From Pseudomonadota bacterium (GTDB lineage Bacteria; Pseudomonadota; Gammaproteobacteria; Acidiferrobacterales; UBA6901): a DNA stretch of 56,801 nucleotides. Below are positions 23,435 to 30,599 of this stretch, one piece after another. The first letter of the stretch is position 1. Each line of letters begins with the position of its first letter. Made by a program: the position numbers and the translations under genes. The stretch is from the NCBI GenBank assembly GCA_027364845.1, contig DAHXOO010000003.1, positions 1 through 56,801 on the forward strand, written 5' to 3'. Under the pieces are notes generated by a model, which did not search any database, was not told where the DNA came from, and saw nothing but the letters and a program-made list of their open reading frames with translations.

Positions 23435-25660
23435 ATGGCAGACATCAAGATCGGCGCCTACGTATGCAAGGGGTGCGGTTTGGGCGAGCGCCTGAACACA
23501 GCACAGCTTATTACCGTTGCCCAGCGCGAGGGCAAGGCCCAGGTGGTGCGCGAACATGAATTCCTGTGTAGCGGCGCAGGGGTCTCCATGATCAGACAGG
23601 ATATCGAGAAGGAAGGGGTCAACCATGTGGTTATCGCCGCCTGCTCGCGGCGTGCCAAGACGGAGGCCTTCGGATTTGACAACGTTGCAATCTCCCGCGC
23701 TAATCTGCGCGAGGGCGTGATCTGGGTGCAGCCCGACACCGAAGAGGCCAAGGAGGTTACCCAGGAGATGGCGGCCGACTACGTTCGCATGGGCTGTGCC
23801 GAGGTCACGAAGATGCAGGCACCGCAGACCAATCCAAGCCACGGCAACAACAAGCGTATCCTGATCGTCGGCGGTGGTATCAGCGGCATGACCTCGGCGA
23901 TCGAGGCAGCCAAGGCTGGCTACGAGGTGTTGTTGGTCGAAAAAACCGGGGCGCTCGGCGGCTGGGTGGCAAAGCTGCACAAGCGCATCCCGTCGCATGA
24001 ACCCTATGCCGACCCAATGGAAACTGGGGTGCCGGGGCTGGGCAGGCAGATCGAGGCAGACAAACGTATCAAGGTGTACCTGAATTCCACGGTCAGCCGT
24101 ACGAGCGGCGCGCCAGGCCAGTTCAGCGTCGACATTTCCAAGGAATCCGGTGGAACCAGTACCGAAAACATCGGTTCCATCATCATGGCGAGTGGCTTTG
24201 AGCTCTACGACGTCAACAAGCTGCCCGAGCTCGGCGGCGGCAAGAGCCCGGACGTCGTGGATCAGGCGGGGCTGGAGAAGCTTGCACGTGCGGCCAATGG
24301 TGCGCCCATCAAACGTCCGTCCGATGGCAAGGAAATAAAGAGTGTCGTCTTCGTGCAATGTGCCGGCCAGCGCGATCCCAGCGGCAAGCATCTGGCGTAT
24401 TGTTCCGGCCATTGCTGCAATACCAGCATCAAGCAGGCCATGTACTTCAAAGATTCCAACCCGAACGTGGACACGATGGTGATCTACACCGATCTGCGCA
24501 CACCGGGCAATGGTGAGGATTTCTACCGCAGCGCCCAGCGCAAGGGTGTGACCTTTATCAAGGGCACGGTCAGCGAAGTCGTTCCGGGCGCAGAGCTGCA
24601 GGTGAAGTTCAAGGACCTTATTCTGAATGACGATGCCGTAGCCAAGGCCGATCTCGTCGTCCTTGCCACTGGAATGGTAGCCAACTCCGGAGTTGACATC
24701 GATGCCGCCGAAGGGGCTCCCAATATCCAGGGACAGGGTGCGGGTAGCGAGGCTAAGACGGTCTCGATTCTCAATCTGACCTATCGCCAGGGCAAGGATC
24801 TGCCCTTGCTTAAGCACGGTTTTAACGACTCGCATTTCATCTGTTTCCCGTACGAGACCCGGCGAACTGGAATCTATTCCTGCGGGCCGGTACGTCGTCC
24901 GATGGACGCCCAGCAGGCGATTGAAGATGCCACTGGCGCCGCACTCAAGGCGATTCAGGCGGCAGAGAACGCGGCCCTTGGGCGCGCGGCGCATCCGCGC
25001 TCGGGTGATCTCAGTTTCCCAACGTTCCGGCGCGAAGGATGCACCCAGTGCAAGCGCTGCACGGTGGAATGTCCGTTCGGCGCGATCGATGAGGATGAGC
25101 AGCGTTATCCCCAATTCAACGAGTCCCGCTGTCGCCGGTGCGGCACCTGCATGGGAGCTTGCCCGGTGCGCGTGATCTCGTTCGAGAACTATTCTGTCGA
25201 CACCGTTGGCTACCAGCTCAAATCGGTGGATATGCCGGATCAGTTCTCGGAGAAGCCGCGCATCCTGGTGCTGGCCTGCGAGAACGACGCGTATCCGGCG
25301 CTCGACATGGCTGCCATGAACAAGATCCAGTACAGCGCGTTCGCGCGCGTCATTCCGGTGCGCTGCCTAGGCAGCGTCAATACCATCTGGATCAACGACG
25401 CATTGACCAGTGGCTACGACGGTGTCGTGCTCATGGGCTGCCAGAAGGGAGAGAACTACCAATGCCACTTTGTGAAGGGTTCGGAAATTGCGCAAACCCG
25501 CATGAGCAAGATCGACGACACCCTGAAGGGAATGTCTCTCGAGGTTGAGCGTGTGCGGACCTGCGAGGTCGCGATTACCGATATCCAACGGGCGCCGAAG
25601 ATCATCAATGAAATGGCCGAGACGATCCAGAAGATCGGTCTGAGCCCCATGAAGTTCTAG
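23435..25660 (+). CDS. qmoB: QmoB-like HdrA/MvhD fusion flavoprotein
   Basis: QmoB is a larger HdrA-like flavoprotein fused to an MvhD-type [2Fe-2S] domain. The 741-residue product has an N-terminal cysteine motif (VCKGCGLGERL), a full FAD fold (ILIVGGGISGMTSAIEAAKA, about residues 145-164), the QCAGQRDPSGKH and YCSGHCCNTS cysteine region, two ferredoxin-type clusters (CTQCKRCTVECPFGA and CRRCGTCMGACPVR, about 535-580) and a C-terminal MvhD-like domain beginning LVLACENDAYPALD. The qmoA stop codon sits between the ribosome site GGAGG and this ATG. It is the central part of the electron-transfer complex paired with AprAB. Confidence 0.9.
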   Translation: MADIKIGAYVCKGCGLGERLNTAQLITVAQREGKAQVVREHEFLCSGAGVSMIRQDIEKEGVNHVVIAACSRRAKTEAFGFDNVAISRANLREGVIWVQPDTEEAKEVTQEMAADYVRMGCAEVTKMQAPQTNPSHGNNKRILIVGGGISGMTSAIEAAKAGYEVLLVEKTGALGGWVAKLHKRIPSHEPYADPMETGVPGLGRQIEADKRIKVYLNSTVSRTSGAPGQFSVDISKESGGTSTENIGSIIMASGFELYDVNKLPELGGGKSPDVVDQAGLEKLARAANGAPIKRPSDGKEIKSVVFVQCAGQRDPSGKHLAYCSGHCCNTSIKQAMYFKDSNPNVDTMVIYTDLRTPGNGEDFYRSAQRKGVTFIKGTVSEVVPGAELQVKFKDLILNDDAVAKADLVVLATGMVANSGVDIDAAEGAPNIQGQGAGSEAKTVSILNLTYRQGKDLPLLKHGFNDSHFICFPYETRRTGIYSCGPVRRPMDAQQAIEDATGAALKAIQAAENAALGRAAHPRSGDLSFPTFRREGCTQCKRCTVECPFGAIDEDEQRYPQFNESRCRRCGTCMGACPVRVISFENYSVDTVGYQLKSVDMPDQFSEKPRILVLACENDAYPALDMAAMNKIQYSAFARVIPVRCLGSVNTIWINDALTSGYDGVVLMGCQKGENYQCHFVKGSEIAQTRMSKIDDTLKGMSLEVERVRTCEVAITDIQRAPKIINEMAETIQKIGLSPMKF

Positions 25661-25669
25661 GAGCCGATC

Positions 25670-26293
25670 ATGAGCGAACTTAACAAAGTGATGGTGGAGA
25701 AGTATCGCAATGACTTCCTGAAGGAAGTCGAGGCGAACGTGGAGGAAGGAAACTGGGTCAAGATGTGCATGCAGTGCGGCGTGTGTTCGGGCTCCTGTCC
25801 CTTCGGGCCGTACTGGGAACACCCGCCCCAGGAGCTTTTCATGATGATCCGCGCCGGAAAGCGCGAGGAAGTGCTCGCGAGCGAATCCATGTGGATGTGC
25901 ACCTCCTGCTACAACTGTATTGTGCGCTGTCCGCGTGAGCTTCCCATTACCCACATCATGCATGGGCTCGCGAACTATGCTCACCGTCTCGGGATTGCGC
26001 CGAAAATGAACCCGACGCGTCGCTTCGCCAAGCTCTTTTGGGAGAACATAATCAAGGGTGGACGCGTGAATGAGCTCAAGCTGTCGATCGGGCTTTATTT
26101 CATGGATGGGTTCTCGAATGGCGTAAAGAAGGGTCTCGAGATGCTGCCGGTGGGGCTCGGGATGTTCAAGACCGGGCGGTTGAACCCATTCGGCCTGCTT
26201 AGCGGGGGGAAATGCAAGGGCGCGGGCGACATCCACAAGATGCTGAAGAAGGCCAAAGAAATCGAGAACCGACGCAAGGGTTTTGCGCCGTAA
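25670..26293 (+). CDS. hdrC: HdrC-like iron-sulfur protein replacing QmoC N-terminal part
   Basis: The 207-residue protein resembles heterodisulfide reductase subunit C: two [4Fe-4S] motifs, CMQCGVCSGSCPFG (about residues 33-46) and CTSCYNCIVRCPRELP (about 78-93), followed by a helical C-terminal part without membrane segments. In classical Qmo complexes a single QmoC protein combines HdrC-like and haem-b membrane domains; here the HdrC part stands alone and soluble. AGGAG lies seven bases before the ATG, and the gene follows qmoB by 9 bp. It would connect QmoAB to the HdrB-like subunit encoded next. Confidence 0.88.
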   Translation: MSELNKVMVEKYRNDFLKEVEANVEEGNWVKMCMQCGVCSGSCPFGPYWEHPPQELFMMIRAGKREEVLASESMWMCTSCYNCIVRCPRELPITHIMHGLANYAHRLGIAPKMNPTRRFAKLFWENIIKGGRVNELKLSIGLYFMDGFSNGVKKGLEMLPVGLGMFKTGRLNPFGLLSGGKCKGAGDIHKMLKKAKEIENRRKGFAP

Positions 26294-26303
26294 GGAGCGT
26301 ATC

Positions 26304-27221
26304 ATGGCGAAAAAAGAATATTCCTTTTATCCCGGGTGCTCCTCGGAGCGCAAGGCCTCCGCGTCCAATTACATGGTTTCCGTCGAATCCATGTGCAAGA
26401 CGCTGGACATCAAGCTCAACGAGATCCCCGACTGGAACTGCTGCGGAGCGTCTATCGGCTATGCCGAGGGCGGCGAGTTGCCGCGCCACGCGATGAATGC
26501 GCGCAACATTGCGCTGTCGGAAAAGCACAATCCTGGCCAGGACATTGTTGCCACCTGTGCCGCCTGCTGGCTGGGGGCGAAGGAGACGCATGAGCGTCTG
26601 TCGGCGTCCGAACAGATGCTGGCTGATACCAGAGAGGCGTTGAAGGAAGCCGGGCTGGATATGGACTACAAGGGCGAAGTTGAGATACGACACATGGTCG
26701 AAGTGCTGATCGAGGATTTCGGATACGATCAGCTTGCCAAGCCGGTGGTCAAGCCGCTCGAGGGCGTCAAGATTGCGGGCTACGTCGGATGCCAGACAAA
26801 TCGCCCTTTTGGTGTTGTGGGTGAGTCGTTCGAGAACCCGAAGTATCTCGACAAGCTGACCGAGATCATGGGTGCTGAGCCGGTCGAGAAATATGACCAG
26901 AAAGTCACATGCTGTGGCGGTGCGCTCGCGTTCAGTGAGCCCGAGAAGAGCCAGGCACAGATCAAGAAGATCATCGAGTCGGCCTATGACTTCGGGGCCG
27001 AAATGATCGTGACACCCTGTCCCGTGTGCCAGATGAACGTCGAGGTTTATCAGGGCCAGATCAATAAAAAATATGGCACCAAGTTCCACATCCCGGTGAC
27101 CTATTACAGCCAGCTCATGACGGTGGCATACGGCGGCAGCGCCAAGGAAGCGGGGCTCGACGGCAACATTGTCCGCGCGACGAAACTCGAGGAAATTGCC
27201 GCAAAGCCCGTGAAAAGATAG
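26304..27221 (+). CDS. hdrB: HdrB-like subunit with two CCG domains
   Basis: HdrB-type proteins carry two CCG (cysteine-rich) domains that bind unusual [4Fe-4S] clusters and catalyse disulfide or electron-transfer chemistry. This 305-residue protein shows them: YPGCSSER with DWNCCGASIGY and TCAACW in the first, and YVGCQTNRPFG with VTCCGGALAFSEPEK and CPVCQMN in the second. The ATG at 26304 has AAGGAG seven bases before; an ATG seven codons earlier overlaps hdrC and is less likely. With hdrC it takes the place of QmoC, an organisation reported for some sulfate reducers and sulfur oxidisers. No transmembrane helix is visible, so the quinone link must lie elsewhere. Confidence 0.88.
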   Translation: MAKKEYSFYPGCSSERKASASNYMVSVESMCKTLDIKLNEIPDWNCCGASIGYAEGGELPRHAMNARNIALSEKHNPGQDIVATCAACWLGAKETHERLSASEQMLADTREALKEAGLDMDYKGEVEIRHMVEVLIEDFGYDQLAKPVVKPLEGVKIAGYVGCQTNRPFGVVGESFENPKYLDKLTEIMGAEPVEKYDQKVTCCGGALAFSEPEKSQAQIKKIIESAYDFGAEMIVTPCPVCQMNVEVYQGQINKKYGTKFHIPVTYYSQLMTVAYGGSAKEAGLDGNIVRATKLEEIAAKPVKR

Positions 27222-27290
27222 AGATAGCATAGCAAGCGCTCGCTTTCAGTAGACAGCTGAATCGGCGGGCAGTCCCTACCGCGGCTTCCA

Positions 27291-27620
27291 ATGGATGTGG
27301 TCGCTGGCCAACCCATGATTTTCCTTCACTGGCCGGCTATTGTTGACAAGGCCCTTGGGCTGGAGTACCTCTGTCCTCAGGATTTCAGCATCCATTTCCG
27401 GAATCAGGAGGGCGTTATGCGGATTGAGACTACCGACCCCATTACGGGTAATACGATCAAGGATCCGGAGGGACATCTCTTTATCGTCGAAGGCATCGGC
27501 GATGGGGCATTGAGGATCTACTTCGAATCCGAAGAAAGCAGACGGACGTACCAGGATATTGAAGTTGGACACCCCGGGAAGGATTTCAAGATCAACCTTG
27601 ATAATCCCGCTCCCAGATAG
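27291..27620 (+). CDS. Small protein of unknown function after hdrB (109 aa)
   Basis: I do not recognise this family. The protein (109 residues, or 101 if it starts at the ATG at 27315) is acidic and probably all-beta: MIFLHWPAIVDKALG, HFRNQEGVMRIETTDP, DPEGHLFIVEGIGDG, LRIYFESEESRRTYQDIE. It has no cysteine pair, signal peptide or membrane segment. It lies 69 bp after hdrB on the same strand and its codon use resembles the neighbours. Position suggests an accessory to the Qmo/Hdr complex, but that is inference. No strong ribosome site precedes either start. Confidence 0.6.
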   Translation: MDVVAGQPMIFLHWPAIVDKALGLEYLCPQDFSIHFRNQEGVMRIETTDPITGNTIKDPEGHLFIVEGIGDGALRIYFESEESRRTYQDIEVGHPGKDFKINLDNPAPR

Positions 27621-27697
27621 TCCGGCCCCCCTGGGCGACGACGCACGCAGCTAGCCCATTACGCACACGTGGCGGGGCGTTTCCTTGCGCGAAGTGA

Positions 27698-27719
27698 CCT
27701 CCCGCCTCGCGGCGGGAGG
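27698..27719. terminator. Hairpin between converging genes
   Basis: A perfect 9-bp stem (CCTCCCGCC / GGCGGGAGG) with a TCGC tetraloop lies 14 bp beyond the tusA stop and 78 bp after the small plus-strand gene. Neither strand has a T-tract, but placement between converging genes suggests a transcription-end or RNA-stabilising hairpin. Confidence 0.45.
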
Positions 27720-27733
27720 GAGAAGAGGCGTGT

Positions 27734-27964
27734 TTATTGACGTCCCTTGGCAATCACGAAAGTATAGCGTTGCGCATCCTGGCGGCTTTCAATCAGCGTG
27801 TTTCCGGTTTGGTTGGTCCACGCCTGAACGTCCTTGATCGAGCCGGGATCGGTCGCGATCAATTCGATGCGGTCGCCGGCGCCGACCGAATTGATCGCCT
27901 TAGAAAGCCGGAGTATCGGGAGTGGGCAGTTCAAGCCGCTGCAGTCAAGACTCGTGGTGCTCAT
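27734..27964 (-). CDS. tusA: TusA family sulfur-carrier protein
   Basis: TusA-family proteins carry sulfane sulfur as a persulfide on a single cysteine; in sulfur oxidisers they hand sulfur to the Dsr or sHdr oxidation systems. The 76-residue protein has the signature LDCSGLNCPLPILRLSKAI with the CPxP active cysteine at about residue 13, and the beta strand IELIATDPGSIKDVQAW. AAGGAG lies seven bases before the ATG. It follows the frameshifted small gene and tetR on the same strand, so TetR may control a sulfur-carrier transcript. No DsrE or rhodanese partner is seen next to it. Confidence 0.92.
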   Translation of the reverse strand: MSTTSLDCSGLNCPLPILRLSKAINSVGAGDRIELIATDPGSIKDVQAWTNQTGNTLIESRQDAQRYTFVIAKGRQ

Positions 27965-28018
27965 GTTTTCTCTCCTTGCCGATTGTGTTGACGATATCGA
28001 AAGCGCGTCATGCCGCCT

Positions 28019-28373
28019 TCATCTGCTTTCGCCGTTCACCGCGCGTTGATAGTGGTCTAACGGCGCCTGGTTCTCGATGGAACCATGGTGGTACACCTGC
28101 CGACAGTGTCCGGAAGGCTTGCGAAAGATCCGGTTGGTGCGTATGGCGAGATCAGACTGCGCATCGTCGCAGCAGACGTAGCCGCGCTCGCGGCCGATCG
28201 CGCAGATGATCTCAGGTGTTTTGTGCAGGCTGTAGTCGTGGACTTCACGTCGATGACCGCCGCTCTGGCAAACAGGCGAGCGTATACTTCGCGTATTGCT
28301 GGCCACCGTGGCCGCTTGGCGTTAGCCCAACCGACAGTTCCTCGCCGGTCAGGCGTGTCTGCTCATACCTCAT
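28019..28373 (-). pseudogene. Frameshifted small gene between tetR and tusA
   Basis: An ATG overlapping the tetR stop, with AAGGAG nine bases before it, opens a frame giving MRYEQTRLTGEELSVGLTPS and stops after 42 codons at 28245. Another frame takes over at the same place and stays open to 28019, with good coding character (VHDYSLHKTPEIICAIGRER, YVCCDDAQSDLAIRTNRIF). Joined by one frame change between about 28250 and 28310, the product would be about 115 residues. I do not recognise the family. Conserved-looking Cys and His residues suggest metal or thiol chemistry. It may be a real pseudogene, a base error in the assembly, or a programmed frameshift. Confidence 0.6.
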
Positions 28374-29010
28374 TGCCGCTTTCTCCTTCATGGGTACGGA
28401 TGCCACGCAGGAACGTTGCGACATGCACAGTCGCAGCTGCGCGCGGCGGGTCGAGGCGGTAACGGGGGTCGCGTGCGACCGTGCGCATCACGCTCAGGCC
28501 CAACAGTCCCGCAAAAAAGTCGCGCGCAAGGAGCCGGGCGTCGCCAGCCTTGAACTTGCCTGAGTGCTGCCCTTCAGCGACCTCATAGGCGACGTAATCG
28601 ATGATGCGTTGGAAATGTTCGTCGATCAGATCAGCGGCGCCGTCGTCCTGCTCCAGCGCTGCGTAAAGGGTCAGTCGCAGCCATGCCGGTTCGGCCTCGG
28701 TCTGCTCCATCACCCAGGTCGAGAGGCGCTGAAGCACGTCTTCGACGTCGTATTCTGGTGCGTAGTAAAGAAGTTGCTCCACCTCGGTGAAATGTCTGCG
28801 CGCACAGAGCTCGTCGAGAATTGCGTCATACAGATCGCGCTTTGTGGGAAAATGCTGGAACACCAGTGCGTCGCTTGTGCCCACCCGTTCGGCAATGTCC
28901 TTGACGCGCGTTGCGCGAAAGCCTTGCTGCGCGAACAGCTCAATTGCCTTGTGCACAATGAGGCTGCGTCGTTCCGCTGCAGAAAGTTTGTGGCGCACAG
29001 ACTTAGTCAT
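28363..29010 (-). CDS. TetR family transcriptional regulator
   Basis: The 215-residue protein has an N-terminal TetR helix-turn-helix (about residues 10-57: IVHKAIELFAQQGFRATRVK, DIAERVGTSDALVFQHFPTK) and a helical ligand-binding C-terminal domain whose ligand cannot be guessed. I placed the start at MTKSVRHKLSAAERR; an ATG 12 codons earlier would put coding sequence across the likely operator. The 3' end overlaps the start of the following small gene, and tusA comes after that. Inverted repeats around the start codon suggest autoregulation. It may control sulfur-carrier supply, as inferred from position alone. Confidence 0.85.
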   Translation of the reverse strand: MTKSVRHKLSAAERRSLIVHKAIELFAQQGFRATRVKDIAERVGTSDALVFQHFPTKRDLYDAILDELCARRHFTEVEQLLYYAPEYDVEDVLQRLSTWVMEQTEAEPAWLRLTLYAALEQDDGAADLIDEHFQRIIDYVAYEVAEGQHSGKFKAGDARLLARDFFAGLLGLSVMRTVARDPRYRLDPPRAAATVHVATFLRGIRTHEGESGNEV

Positions 29011-29033
29011 AACTAACTTTGTAATCACTAAGT
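29001..29033. promoter_or_regulatory. Likely TetR operator
   Basis: A 7-bp inverted repeat (ACTTAGT at 29001-29007 and ACTAAGT at 29027-29033) surrounds a nested TTAGT-CATA-ACTAA repeat (29003-29016). The site overlaps the tetR start codon, the normal place for a self-repressing TetR operator. Confidence 0.55.
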
Positions 29034-29097
29034 ACTGTTTTGTCAAGCCTGGACGATCATTGTCTTCCGGAAAAGTTGGATGAAATGTTCAAATTGT

Positions 29098-29110
29098 ATT
29101 GTATTACAAT
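29098..29110. promoter_or_regulatory. AT-rich palindrome upstream of tetR
   Basis: ATTGTA-T-TACAAT is a perfect 6-bp inverted repeat with a 1-nt centre in the divergent tetR/fnr spacer. It may be a second regulator site; its owner is unknown. Confidence 0.35.
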
Positions 29111-29483
29111 GTGATAGATGAATCTGAACACTACCAGGAGCAACCCCTCCAGTATTAACTACTCGATTGTTCAATGACGGCGTGGCGCGCCGGCGGCGCA
29201 CGATGGCCAATGGACAGCAGGTTTCGCCATAAGCGAGATCGGATCGTCTGCGCCAACTGGGGCGTCTCTGGCTGATGTAGAAATTTGACACCGGGCGTTT
29301 CGCGGCTCCCCTTTGCCCGGGGTGCGCATGGCATCCCCTTGGCCATCCTTAACTGACCTCCGGCTGTCGGGTCGGGTCTGTGCCCAGCAAAAATGCCCTT
29401 TGCAGGGGGGTTGCTACCCGCAACTCAGTGGCTCTCACGGGCGATCGTCGAGCCCCCATCAATTCACTTTTTCATCGATGTTA

Positions 29484-29573
29484 GCGGAAATACGGCCGGC
29501 GAAAGGGTGGCAAAGGCTGCCCCGCAGGCCAGTCTGTGGCATACTAATATGTAGGTAGGGTGCTGCTTTCCGC
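29484..29573 (+). ncRNA. Candidate structured leader upstream of fnr
   Basis: A 90-nt block is closed by a perfect 7-bp pairing (GCGGAAA / TTTCCGC) ending 18 nt before the fnr ATG. Inside are GGCC / GGCC arms, GCGAAAGGGTGGCAAAGGC and a small CATA-CTAA-TATG hairpin followed by GTAGGTAG. Parts recall the cyclic-di-GMP-I (GEMM) riboswitch, which has a GAAA tetraloop, a GCAAAGCC segment and GGTAGGTAG in the V. cholerae example. The expected stem around GAAA does not form well, so identity is doubtful. It could also be coincidence. Confidence 0.25.
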
Positions 29574-29591
29574 ATCAAAGCGCAGTAGTCG

Positions 29592-30374
29592 ATGTCTAGA
29601 CGGCCTATGCATAAAGACTCGGTAATACCACAATTTGATTTCCCCAAGTTGAAAGTTGCCTGTCGGGAATGCACGCTCTTTCAGTTGTGCCTGCCGGTGG
29701 GTGTATCCGAAGATGATCTCGATCTTCTCGAAAATATCATCAAGCGCCGCCGGCCGGTGCAACGTGGGGAGTATCTGTTTCAGATGGGCGAGTCATTCGA
29801 GTCTATCTATGCCGTGCGGTCCGGCTCGGTCAAGACCTATACGTTGACTGAGGATGGTCGCGAGCAGGTTACCGGTTTCCACCTGCCGGGAGAACTGGTC
29901 GGCCTTGATGCCATCGGTGGTGGTCGACACGCCTGCACGGCTAAGGCGCTGGAAACGACGAGCGTGTGCGAACTCCCTTACGGGCAGCTTGAGGACCTGT
30001 GGTCGCGGATTCCAAGCCTGCCGCGCCAGCTGCTACGCATCATGAGCAGGGAGGTGCTGCAGGATCAGATCCTGATGACGCTGCTCGGCAAGAAATCCGC
30101 TGAGGAGCGCCTGGCCTCGTACCTGCTGAGTCTGTCGACCCGACTGGGCCAGCGCGGATTCTCCTCGCACGAGTTCAATCTGAGCATGTCCCGGAACGAC
30201 ATCGGCAACTATCTGGGGTTGGCCGTAGAGACGGTAAGCCGCGTGTTCACGCGCTTCCAGGACGAGAAAGTTCTTACCGTGCAGCGCAGGAATGTCCGGA
30301 TCCAGGACCTAGCTGCGCTGAAACGCATTTCCAGCAGTTCGAACATCTCACGCATTTGCCCGTCCACCGCGTGA
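29592..30374 (+). CDS. fnr: FNR-type oxygen-sensing transcription regulator
   Basis: FNR/ANR proteins bind an oxygen-labile [4Fe-4S] cluster and activate genes for low-oxygen metabolism. The 260-residue product keeps all four cluster cysteines at FNR spacing: C24, C27 and C33 in ACRECTLFQLC, and C126 in ETTSVCELP (93 residues from C33, as in E. coli). The cyclic-nucleotide-type fold (FESIYAVRSGSVKTYTLTEDG, ITGFHLPGE-like VTGFHLPGELVGLDAIG) and the DNA-reading helix (IGNYLGLAVETVSRVF, with E-x-x-S-R) follow. An ATG five codons on is an alternative start. It is divergent from tetR and converges on the apr region, so it could tune sulfur oxidation to oxygen. Confidence 0.92.
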   Translation: MSRRPMHKDSVIPQFDFPKLKVACRECTLFQLCLPVGVSEDDLDLLENIIKRRRPVQRGEYLFQMGESFESIYAVRSGSVKTYTLTEDGREQVTGFHLPGELVGLDAIGGGRHACTAKALETTSVCELPYGQLEDLWSRIPSLPRQLLRIMSREVLQDQILMTLLGKKSAEERLASYLLSLSTRLGQRGFSSHEFNLSMSRNDIGNYLGLAVETVSRVFTRFQDEKVLTVQRRNVRIQDLAALKRISSSSNISRICPSTA

Positions 30375-30599
30375 CCTGACCGCTTTCGCGGCCAAGGTTC
30401 CGATATTTGAATTTGTCCGGGGAACATAGGACGGCCGCTACGTATGCCGGTACTTGAAGTTTGGCGCGGTGTCGACCTGGGCGCCTTAAATCCCTGTCAG
30501 CCGAGCCCAGGACGAGTCGGCACCGAACGTTCCGGGGATGACGGCCTTAAAAAATGTTCCGCGGGCATGGCCAATCAAAGGCGGTAGTTCTCCGCGTTG

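Larger units (their letters stand above)
29034..29591. other. Divergent spacer between tetR and fnr
   Basis: This spacer of about 560 bp has no supportable gene. It holds the palindrome at 29098-29110 and a potential structured RNA just before fnr (29484-29573). Short frames in the middle show no coding character. I found no clear FNR box (TTGAT-N4-ATCAA) for autoregulation. Confidence 0.45.

Noticed and set aside
23429-25114. 561-codon minus-strand frame opposite qmoB
   Set aside because: It mirrors the qmoB coding frame in GC-rich DNA, has no family features, and qmoB has clear Fe-S and FAD motifs. Similar long antisense frames opposite hdrB (26199-27230) and aprA (31203-32252) were rejected for the same reason.
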